Source of the DNA: Euonymus europaeus
Taxonomy: Eukaryota; Streptophyta; Magnoliopsida; Celastrales; Celastraceae
Length of the DNA stretch: 64,000 bases
Assembly (NCBI GenBank): GCA_963580455.1
Contig: OY756972.1
Location: 9,315,001-9,379,000 of the forward strand
Reading direction: 5' to 3'
Part shown: in pieces, positions 34,899 to 44,877 of the stretch
Position numbering within the stretch: the first letter of the stretch is position 1
How the letters are laid out: each line of letters opens with the position of its first letter
Notes under the pieces: model-generated
The model's input: only the letters and a program-made list of their open reading frames with translations
What the model was told of the DNA's origin: nothing
Database searches by the model: none
Made by a program: the position numbers and the translations under genes

Positions 34899-37037
34899 CT
34901 CAACTATCTCCATGGAGGAGCTTTCAAAGGTTTTGTCCAATTTGGAATGAAAGTTACTCTTTTGGCAACAAAACAGTCTACAAAGCCTACACTCGTAAAT
35001 TTAAATATCAAATAATAGTTAAAAGTGTATTCTGATCAATTTTCACGGTTCAGAATTGTCCAACTCTCTCGATGAAGGAAGCTTTAAAGGCTTTCTCTTA
35101 TTTGGAATGAAAGTTGCTCCTTTGGGACAGAAATAATCTACGGAGCATATACTCATAATTTAATCAATAAAATAATCATAAAAGTTTACACAAATAAATT
35201 TTGATGGTTCTTTATTAATCATCTCTCTTCATGAGGAACTGTTAAAGCTTTTGTCCAATTTAGAAGAAAAGTTGCACTGTTGGCAACAAAATAATATACG
35301 GATCCTACACCCATAAATTTAGACGTCAAATAATAGTTAGAAGTGTACTCCGATCAACTCTGATGATTTTGAATAGCTGGAAACTCTCCATGGATGAACT
35401 TTTAAAGGTTTTGTCAAATTTGGAACGAGAGTTGCTCTTTTGGCAACAAAACAATCTATGGATGCCATGCTCATAAATTGAGACAATAGATAACAATAAA
35501 AGTGTACAACGATCAACTTTGATAGTTCCGAATTGTTCAACTCTCTCCATGGCATAACTTTTAAAGGTTTTGTCATATTTGGAACAAAAGTTGCTCTTTT
35601 AGCGATGAAATAGTCTACGGAGCCTATACTCGTTAATTTAGACATAAAATAACAATAAAGCTTACACCAATCAGCTTTGATGGTTTGCAATTGCTCAACT
35701 CTCTCCATGGAGGAACATTCACACGTTGTATCCAATTAGGAAAAAAAGATGCTCCTTTGGCAATAAAATAATATACGGAGACTACACCCGTAAATTTATA
35801 CAACAAATAATAGTTAAAAGTGCACTCCGCTCTCAACTCTCTCAACGGAGGAACTTCTAAAAGTTTTGTCATATTTGGAACGAACGTTGCTTTTTTGGCG
35901 ACAAAACTGTCTACGGAGCCTATACTCATTAAATTAGATATAAAATAACAGTAAAAGTTTACACTGATCAGCTTTGATGGTTTGCAATTGCTAAACTCTC
36001 TCCTTGGAGGAACATTTAAATGTTGTATCCAATTTGGAATGAAAGATGCTATTTTGGCAATAAAAAAATATACAGAGCCTATACCCGTAAATTTAGACAT
36101 TAAATAATAGTTAAATTTGTACGCTGATGAACTTTGATAGTTTGGAATAACTTAACACTCTCAACGAAGGAACTTTTAAAGATTTTTTCGAATTTGGAAT
36201 GAGAGTTGCTCTTTTGGCAACTAAATAATCAATGGATCTCATGCTCGTAAATTGAGACAAAAGATAACAATAAAAGTGTACAACGATCAACTTTGATTGT
36301 TCATAATTGCTTAACTTTGTCCGTGGAGGAACTTCTAAAGTTTTTGTCCAATTTGGAATGAAAGTCTCTCTTTTGACAAGGAAACAATCTATAGAGTCTA
36401 CACTCGTAAATTTAAACGTCAAATAATAGTTAAAAGTGTACTTTGATCAACTTTGATGGTTTAGAATTGTCCAACTCTCTCCATGGAGGATGTTTTAAAG
36501 GTTTTCTCCTATTTAGAATGAAAGTTGCCTCTTTGGGAACGAAACAATCTACGGGAGATATACTCATAATTTAATACATAAAATTACAATAAATGTTTAC
36601 ACAGATAAACATTGACGATTCCGTATTACTCAACTCTCTCCATGAGGAACTTTTCAAACTTTTGTCCAATTTAGAACGAAAGTTGCTCTTCTGGCAATGA
36701 AACAATCTACCGAGCCTATACTCGTAAGTTTAGACATAAAATAATAGTAAAAGGTGTACTCCGATCAACTTTGGTCGTTCGGAATAGCTCGACACTCTAC
36801 ATGGAGGTAATTTTACAAGTTTTGTCGAATTTAGAAAGAGAGTTGCCCTTTTGTCAACTAATTAAGCTACGGATCCCATACTCATAAATTGAGACAAAAA
36901 AAACAATAGAAGTGTACAACGATCAACTTTGATGGTTCAGAATTGCACAATTTTCTCGGTGAAGAAACTCTTAAAGGTTTTGCCCAATTTGGAACGAAGG
37001 TTGCTCTTTTGGCAACGAAATAATCTTCGGAGCCTAC
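34899..37037. repeat. Satellite array, block 4
   Basis: About 13 monomers. Variant signatures are at 35214 (ATTAATCATC) and 35716 (CATTCACACG), in phase with earlier blocks at 1,104-1,105 bp. A 297 bp, two-monomer duplication follows (CATTTAAATG again at 36013), so the next ATTACTC signature (36625) is 1,411 bp away. A shortened monomer lies at 35815-35835. Confidence 0.93.
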
Positions 37038-38578
37038 TATAATGCCCCAACCCATGACACCCAATTCTGCGGGTCCACAAGCTAGAACGCTACCGCTATC
37101 CACATTATTTATCATACACAGTTTATACAATCCTTAGTTAATTAATATGCTACTTAAACATCAATGAATCAACCGCATAATAATAACACTATTAATGAGT
37201 CATTTATCATCCATGATTATCTTAATAGCATTGTCATACTTTAATCAAGTCTATCTAAAACCTAATATCCAACAACTTGAATTAACCTAAACTACTCTGC
37301 CTTTCTCACTTGAGCATCATCCTCATGGATCCGCAAGCTCACCATCAACCGCTAGATCAGCAAGTTCATCAAAGAAATCAACACCTACATCACGGAACAT
37401 AGTGAGCCAAGGCCCAGCAAGTAATACCTATGTATGAATGCACGTGAACATTATCAATAGAAAATAGTCAGTCAGCCAGTTAAAAAAAAATTCCAGTACT
37501 CGGGCACTTAACTTGGTAAACTGCTACGGAGCAATTGGTCGGGATTTTTCTTTAATTAGGTGTTCTACCAAAGAATATTTTCCAGTCAAAAATCGTTTCT
37601 ATTTTCATTTTCATTTCCAGTAAACCTCAACCTTAACTTTTCAGTACACCCTCCCTATAGCAGTTGTACCTGGTTCGTAAAAACATTCTCTCATTAAATT
37701 GAAAATTTCCATTTTCATGTAATGCAATGCATCGTGCTTATCAACATTATTTAATACATCAGTAAATCATACATAATGAGTCACTTCAAATAATATCAAA
37801 ACCGTCATCATATCAGTCTCATATAAGTAAAAATCATTACAGAAAATATTATATCGATATCACCTTCCCAAATCAAATTCAATTCCATGACCATTCAACC
37901 ATTACACATTACCTGTATACATCACATAGTGGTTCAAAATTCACCGATACTCAAACATCACAATCAATTCAATCTTCAATAACAAACATATTCAATACAT
38001 ATAATATTATAACAATAACAGTCTCATTAAAATAACCCAATCATACTAACAAAATACCCATAACATCACAATTAATTGAGTCTCAAATACCAACATATTC
38101 ATTACAGGTAATATTATAGTAATAATTTTCTCATCAAAATAACTCAATCATACTAGCATATCTCTATATATATACACACAAATATATGAATTATAAAATT
38201 AATAATTCATTGAGCATTGAATTTCGTGGCATAAGTGAGTATTACTTACCTTAGCGTGTTCTCCCAAGATATCGGTAATAGTTATGAAAGAGTTCATCCT
38301 GAAACCCAAAATACTACGTCTAACATCTTACAATTCATTTATAAGATAATATTTAATTAGTTAGATTAATTGGGCCTTTAATGATTTTGTTAAGTGCACA
38401 TTTGAGTGCAACACGTGAATCAAGGCATGCAATCACTTTACAAAGCATGCGTGATACTTATTCAAAAAGCGGTTGGCTATACATTTAGACTAGCTATCAT
38501 GAAATGTTGTATGACCGTTTGCTATACATTTAGCCGTTGGCTATAACTAAGTCTTCAATAACGGTTGGATTCTTCAAG

Positions 38579-38589
38579 CTATAAATAGG
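38579..38589 (+). promoter_or_regulatory. Probable TATA box of the MULE gene
   Basis: CTATAAATAGG, followed about 30-60 bases later by a CT-rich leader (CACACTCTCTCTCTAACC). It lies upstream of the FAR1-like coding region. Confidence 0.5.
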
Positions 38590-38999
38590 ACACAATATCA
38601 CACCATCAATTCTCACTTCTCAATCTCAATTCTCACACACACTCTCTCTCTAACCTTGCGGATATGGACCATTTGAAATGAATGAGAGCTTGGGCCCAAG
38701 ATCTACGACTGTCAAGTAGTAGTTCTAGTGATCAGGTAAATATAAATACTGAATATTTTAAGTATTTTGAGTAATTACAGATAGTCAAGTGAAATTTTTT
38801 GTTGACAGAATTGTACTATCAGAAATGAAATGAAAAAAGAAGAATGAACTTTCGGGCGATTATGAAGAGAAAATAGAAGTTGACATTGCAAAAAAATTTT
38901 TAACCGAGACGGTATAGCAATTAGGAAAATAATGTCTTATTATTTGAACATGTTTAGCAAACTTATTTCACTTTATAACATTTATAAATTATTTTCAGG

Positions 39000-40206
39000 T
39001 GTTCGATTCACGTCAATCATTGACTGATTGGGTTCAAGCAATAGGCAAAATTTGGGATTCATCGTTGTTACAAGAAGCTCATGATCATAGTGGCATGTAC
39101 ATAGGGAAGAAATCATCCACGAAGTAAACAGGCACAAAAAAGTTTGATTGTCCTTTCAAACTTAAAGGGTTGAAATTACATGGAGCTGATGAGTGGATGG
39201 TAAGAGTGCTATGTAGAATGCACAACCATGCCCCTGCATCATATATAGAGGGGCATCCATATGTCGGTCGCCTTTCTGAGTCTGAATTTGAGATGATGGT
39301 AGATATTTCTAGCAATCGTGTCAAGCCACGAGACATTTTGGCATCGTTGAAGAAAAGAGATCCGAGCAATGCGTCCACTATTAAATCAATATACAATGCA
39401 CGATAGAAGTTCCGAACTTTAAAAAAAGCCGGTAAATCACATATTCAGCCTCTAATGTCATTCCTACACGAGCACATGTACATTTTCTATTATCAAACTG
39501 ACGATATAACCAACGAGCTCCAAGATTTATTCTTTGCTCATCCAGACTCATTAGCACTACTACGTGCGCTCCCACATGTTTTACTAGTGGACGCAACATA
39601 CAAGACGAACAGGTTTAGAATGCCTCTTCTTGAGATTGTCCGGGTGACTTCAACAACTAATAGGGTCGAGAGTCAACATGCCAAGTTAAAGAAATATCTG
39701 GGATCATCACAGTCAGACATTGAGTCAATAATATCTTTAATTCATCAACTCGTTCAAGCTCAGGCCACATCAATCAAGGCTAGTATGGAGAAGAGTAGAC
39801 ATATCATTCAACATCGATTCAACACAGATCAATTCAAATAATTACGTGGTTTTGTTTCTATTGCTGCGTTGAATATGATTTTCAATGAATCTGAGAAATG
39901 TCAAGTTGTCAGAGAAGATTCGTACGCATGCGGCTGTAAACTTCGTAGAAGCTATGGACTACCGTGTGCACACGAGATTTCAATATACATGCGCGATAGT
40001 CAGCCTATACCACTTTCTTCCATCGATGCGTTCTGGAAGAAACTTGACCTATCACCATGTGTTTCTCTTAGAGATGATGACATCGATTGTACTGTTGAGT
40101 TATAAATGTTTGCAGAACAATTCAAGCACCACTCACGTTCAGGAAAATTCAGTCTACTGAGAAAGATCAGGGAGATAATTAAACACTCAACTATAGTAGT
40201 ACAAGA
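39000..40206 (+). pseudogene. MULE transposase (FAR1-like), catalytic core deleted
   Basis: Transposase remnant. The N-terminal FAR1-type zinc-binding region reads KFDCPFKLKGLKLH, then MHNHAPASYIEGHPYVGRLS. VKPRDILASLKKRDP and LFFAHPDSLALLRALPHVLLVDATYKTNRFRMPLLEI open the MULE catalytic domain with its first aspartate (VDATYK). The sequence then jumps from VRVTST directly to TNRVESQHAKLKKYLG, so about 100 or more residues with the other catalytic acids are missing. The C-terminal SWIM zinc finger CGCKLRRSYGLPCAH is present. Stops follow SSTK, NAR, DQFK and CTVEL. All parts share one frame. No transposition activity is possible from this copy. Confidence 0.88.
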
Positions 40207-41695
40207 TGTTGGTGTATGCTCTAGGAGCCAATCATGGGATGATTGTATTAGCATACATTTATTATGTTATATTGAGGTACTTTATTTGTTATGAATTATT
40301 TATCTACACTATATAAATGATTATGATAAATATCCCTAGAATAGTTGGTTCGATACTATGAGACTTCAAGTGTGTGACTTGAACGTGAGATCATCATAGA
40401 TGTATATAGAACACTATTTCTAAACGTCCCTAGTCGAGTATTATTGTTAAATGGGATAACATTAATACGTTGAGACTAGTATGTAGGTTGATTGATGACT
40501 AAATCTTGCGAGTCATGGATATGAGATATCAAATCAATACATAGGTACTTGTTAGAGAACGGGAATTACTGGACAGACCCAACATGAGAATACTGCATGG
40601 ATTGTTACATGAATGTCATAAGCTATTCTCATAGTGACAATGATATATGTTTTCCTTTAACCTGAAATCACTACGGTTCCCAACATGAGGAGTTATATAC
40701 TTTGATACTGTCTAACGTCACTTGTAAAAGGGTTGGCCATAAAGTCAGTGATTGGGTATATCACGAATCATGTGGAGGGATGTGAGTGACCTAGATGGTT
40801 TTTGTCCCTTCTATATAACAGGAGTAATATCCGTGGGCCCCTTGATTGAGCGAGACTTAGAAATGCATGGCCGTGCTCAAATGAATCAATATGTGATATT
40901 GATTTCGTTTGTTTTTTAATAGTCTACTCGGAATCAAGAAATACATAGATTAACATATACGAGGATAACACATTCCATGCCTCGATGTTAATCAAGATAT
41001 TAAGGACAAAGGGACTATATATAAATTGGTCACAAATTAAGGTTATGTCAAATCATTGACATTCTCGTTATTTGGGTAACAATGATGTGTTGCTAGATAC
41101 CTCTCATTGTTTGTGATGCTAGAATATGATTTTAGTTTCACTGCTAACATAACGAGAACCTATAGGGTCACACACATAGAATAAAACAAAGATTATGTTA
41201 TTTAAGAATAACATATTACGTTTGGGCTTAGGGCTTTATGTAAGGTCCATTACCAGTTTAATTAATAAGATTAATTGAACATGGTCAAGAGCCCAAAAAC
41301 GTGGGCTTTCTTTCTTCAAGGAGATTTGGGCCTTTTCGGTTTTACTTGACTCACGGAATATCTAGGGTTAGAGAAACCCTAGGAGAATAGACAACCTTTT
41401 GGTGTGCCGCACTTCTTGGTGAGTTGAGAGAAAAACCGATTGGGAGCTTCTTCTCCTAGTTACTAGCAGAACGTGAAAGAGGTGATCTTTGGCTTGTTCG
41501 TGTGGATACCTAGAGGCGTGTTGTTCGGTTGGATAGCGTGGATTGATTCGGATCATTCAAGCCAAGCAATCGGTCGTTTTCTGCACTTCAAGAGGTATCT
41601 TCTAATCACCGATTTATGCCCTTTCACATGGATTCTCTGGAGGGTTTCAATAAAATTTTAAACTTCCGCTGTGTATGAGATATTGAAACCCAGCA
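40207..41695 (+). mobile_element. Solo LTR nested in the MULE gene
   Basis: TGTTGGTGTATGC... to ...CCCAGCA, 1,489 bp, with perfect target duplication CAAGA at 40202-40206 and 41696-41700. Removing it plus one copy restores the MULE reading frame (insert length is a multiple of three). The superfamily cannot be told from an LTR alone. No gene is inside. Orientation is not proven. Confidence 0.88.
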
Positions 41696-41700
41696 CAAGA

Positions 41701-42574
41701 TTCAGTTGTGAAAAAAAGTACACGTGGACGTCCCTCATCGAAGAAAAAGGCAAACATGAATACTCATTGTAACCCTATCTCACCTTACTACACAAAACAA
41801 AGTAGACATAATATTTCAGTGGGACGCTTATCGTCGATGAAAAAGGCAGATGGAGTAACTCATACAAATTCAAGTCATCATTCCCAGCAACCAGGGAGAC
41901 ACAGTTGTTCATCTCTCTATAGTTCTCGATCTAGTAATGTTACATATGAACATATTTATATTCATTAGTTCCCACCAATATTGCATCCTTACATTGTGGC
42001 TGTGCAAGATGTAATACCTAATAGAAATTGCGGCTTTCGGGCGATAGTTGCTAGTCTTGGTTTTGGCGAACATGCATGGGACATTGTCTGTCATGACTTG
42101 ATAGGTGAGTTGGGTGCATTCTGCAATGAATATGTTACAATGTTTGGCAGTGAAGAGCATGCATTGGGTATTCACAACACCCTGAACTTCTTTGAATCAC
42201 ATAAATCAGCACCAACTCAGCATTGGATGATAATGCCAGAGATGGGTCTCTTGATTTCTTCCAGGTACAATGTCATACTACACGTTGTTAGCTCACGACA
42301 GAGCTTCGCATATTTACCACTGCGATCAACTCCTCCACCTCAGTATCAACATGTTGTTATCGCCCTTGGATACATTAATGATAATCACTACGTCCAAATT
42401 TCCTTAACTGAGAGTTACCCAATGCCTAACATTATGCCTCAGTGGCATTATTTCAGGTATGAGTGTGCAGCTGCATGGGTTTTACCATTTATGGAACAAC
42501 TTGATGCATATAGGCAGCAAATTCGTCCTAGGTTTCCTCCTGCGCCTACTGAGCCCACTATAGTAGAAGATTAG
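41701..42574 (+). pseudogene. MULE C-terminal part with OTU-type cysteine protease domain
   Basis: Continues the transposase frame after the inserted LTR. KKSTRGRPSSKKK, an AT-hook-like basic motif repeated in weaker form as VGRLSSMKK, is followed by a TAG stop (41966-41968). The OTU domain then begins: LHPYIVAVQDV, the catalytic-cysteine box NRNCGFRAIVASLGFG (usually DGNCGFRA; the aspartate of the box is asparagine here), WMIMPEMGLLISSRYNV, and the histidine region NDNHYVQISL. OTU domains are deubiquitinating proteases in the host; in FAR1/MULE elements they were captured long ago, with unknown role. The ORF ends at 42572-42574. The domain is intact apart from the stop before it. Confidence 0.88.
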
Positions 42575-43312
42575 CAATGTAATATGTATTATTGTGTTTT
42601 AATAAAATTGCGGTCAATTTATGGGGAGATGTGTTTATAAAGAATAGTTTCAACTTCCAATTATAGAAGACAAACCAATAGTATTTAAAATTTTGTTCCA
42701 ACTATTTCTTCCAAGACTTGTTTTTCAACGAGTAAATAGTGATTACCAAACACGTCTCATTTAAAAACTGTAGAATAAAAGTTTAAGTTGAACCATACAT
42801 ATATTATTTATTATAAAAAATGAAAATCATGGTTTCAAACTTCAAACTACGGTTAATTTGTGCTTTGTTTACGTTGAAGTGATGTGCGCCTATTATGATA
42901 ATATAAAAGTAGGCCTATATGACTAGTAGGTGCCTAATTTTAGCTGACCCCAGCATATTTGAAGGGATGTTTATTAAAGCCACACGTAAACACATAATGA
43001 CCTTTTTGTCTCCACACACAAGGAGAACAAACCGTAGTGGGACTGAAAGATCAAAAACAATCTAACGGCTGAAATTGCATGACCTTTTTGTCAATTTGCC
43101 TGCCATAATTTTATAATGGAAACCTCCAGACAGACGTAATCGATTCAAAATTTATAACTATTTCTAGTCAAAACAATGTGGTCAGGCAAGTCAAATCATT
43201 GTGTATATTTAGTAAAAAAAAAAGTGTAATTAGCAATTGCCTTAATGGTTTTGCCCTAAATCAATTTGGCCACAGCTGCCTAAACTAATTAGGCTACGCA
43301 GGTCAGCCTAGG

Positions 43313-43339
43313 ATAATCGGGTCAACTTGACCCGATTAT
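43313..43339. repeat. 27 bp perfect palindrome in LTR family D
   Basis: Arms ATAATCGGGTCAA (43313-43325) and TTGACCCGATTAT (43327-43339) around a single C. It could form a 13 bp hairpin stem. Confidence 0.9.
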
Positions 43340-44073
43340 TCATCTTCTTCCTCAAAATGTGGGTCAACTGACTCGTCGATTTGCACAATCGGGTCGTCGC
43401 CCAACAGGGCACGGTGGCCCTCACTGCGGACAAACGAAGGTAGAGGACGGATTGATGAGTTTATAGACGTATCATGTTACTTGAAAGGTGGTCAGAGGTC
43501 GACATAATCCGACCTTGAAGTTCACGGCACCCGTGGTTTCTTCTCCTCGATCGACGCCCAGCTCCCCTTCTTGCTGTAAGAAAAATGGTGTCGATCGACT
43601 CCCCTCACAATGGCCATCCTCCTCGTACTAGCCGCTTCGTGTTTCATCGCCGTCATCGAGAACACCATCTGTGGCCGTTTTCTCTCTCTCTCAGTTTTGG
43701 GTTCGCGGTTTTCGTGCAATATTTTTCATTTTCTTTTATATTATCTTTATTTCTTAATTAAGTTTTATATGATTTTACATTTCTGTCCGTACTCTTACCC
43801 CGTAATTACCATATTACAGTTTTGTCATTATCCTATTTACTATTATATTTTCGTATTTAACTTCCAAAATTCATAAAAAGTTCATTTCAACTCTGATTCG
43901 AACTATCCTTGTTCTCGTAAACTTCATTTTCCTTATAGAATTTACTAAAAGAAATACTTTGACTCTATTTCGATTTCCTCTAAATCGATTCTAATTTTTT
44001 CTTAATTTCCTCGTAAATTGTGTCATTCTAAATTCCGTAAAATTTCTATTGCAATTTAGGTTGGGATGTTACA

Positions 44074-44682
44074 CCTACACTCATAAATTTAGACATAAAA
44101 TAACAATAAAAGTTTGCACTGATAAACATTAATGGTTCAAAATTGCTTAACTCTCTCCATGGAGGAACTTTTAAAGGTTTTATCCAATTTGGAACAAAAG
44201 TTGCTCTTTTGGCAATGAAATAATATACAGAGCCTGTACCCATAAATTTAGGCATCAAATAATAGTTAAAATTGTACTCCGATCAACTTTGATAGTTTGG
44301 AATAGCTCAACATTCTCCATGGAGCAACTATTAAAGATTTTGTCGAATTTGGAAGGAAAGTTGCTCTTTTGGCAACTAAACAATCTGTGGATCTCATACT
44401 CATAAATTTACACATAAAATATCAATACAAGTGTGGAACAATTAAATTTGATGGTTCAAAATTCCCTAACTCTCTCAATAGATGAACTTTAAAAGGTTTT
44501 GTCCAATTTAGAACGAAAGTTGCTCTTTTGGCAACGAAATAATATATAGAGCCGATACCCATAAATTTAGACATAAAATAATAGTTAAAATTATACTCCG
44601 ATCAACTTTGATAATTTGGAATAGTTCAACACTCTCCATGTAGAAACTTTTAAAGGTTTTGTTGAATATGGAACAAAAGTTA
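44074..44682. repeat. Satellite array, block 5a
   Basis: Monomers continue block 4 after the family D LTR; GGAGCC before the LTR joins CCTACACTCATAAA after it. Block 5a ends at the 195 bp insertion. Confidence 0.93.
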
Positions 44683-44877
44683 TGTAACACCCCGCCCAAG
44701 CCCAGCTCGACAGCCCAACTGGCCCGCCCGGCGCTCGCCACCATCAAGTGTTACAAGGCCCATGGGCCCCACCCCCAACCCATCTCTCCCCTAATTGGGA
44801 GTAGCTTGTTGCTCCCGGGAGTCGAACCCCTCAAGGCCTTTACATGGGCAACCCCCATCACCAACTAAGCCATTACA
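44683..44877 (-). mobile_element. 195 bp TG...CA insertion with tRNA-like Pol III promoter
   Basis: TGTAACACCCCGCCC... to ...GCCATTACA, flanked by AGTTA (44678-44682) and AGTTG (44878-44882). It is GC-rich within AT-rich satellite. The minus strand carries the consensus A box TGGCTTAGTTGG and B box GGTTCGACTCC, 44 bases apart, as in a tRNA gene. It is either a tRNA-derived SINE or a solo LTR of a TRIM-type element with a Pol III promoter; the TG...CA ends and 5 bp duplication favour the latter. It is not a functional tRNA: no complete cloverleaf is evident. Confidence 0.75.

Larger units (their letters stand above)
38390..43241 (+). mobile_element. MULE (Mutator-like element) with FAR1/OTU coding region
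   Basis: Flanked by the near-identical 12-mers TTAATGATTTTG (38378-38389) and TTAATGGTTTTG (43242-43253), a plausible MULE-length target duplication. I could not find convincing terminal inverted repeats, so the boundaries are approximate; it may be a non-TIR MULE. Coding remnants run in one plus-strand frame from about 39000 to 42574, interrupted by a solo LTR at 40207-41695. The regions 38390-38999 (promoter, leader) and 42575-43241 (3' end) contain no other gene. Confidence 0.65.
37038..44073 (-). mobile_element. Solo LTR (family D) carrying a MULE
   Basis: LTR parts 37038-38389 and about 43242-44073. On the minus strand it starts TGTAACATCCCAACC (at 44073) and ends GGGGCATTATA (at 37038, final CA decayed). 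Target duplication CCTAC at 37033-37037 and 44074-44078. It resembles the LTRs at 14709 and 30062 in several places (AGCCAAGGCCCAGCAAGTAA, AACTGCTACGGAGCAA, ACCCTCCCTATAGCAG), so it is a related family. No gag or pol lies inside; the interior is a DNA transposon. Confidence 0.85.

Noticed and set aside
38390..38430. Terminal inverted repeats of the MULE
   Set aside because: The sequence after the left 12-mer and the inverse of that before the right 12-mer do not match convincingly; only the flanking direct repeat supports the boundaries.
44800..44877. A functional tRNA gene on the minus strand
   Set aside because: Box A and box B are present, but I cannot fold a full acceptor stem or anticodon arm, and the sequence lies inside a 195 bp insertion with its own target duplication.
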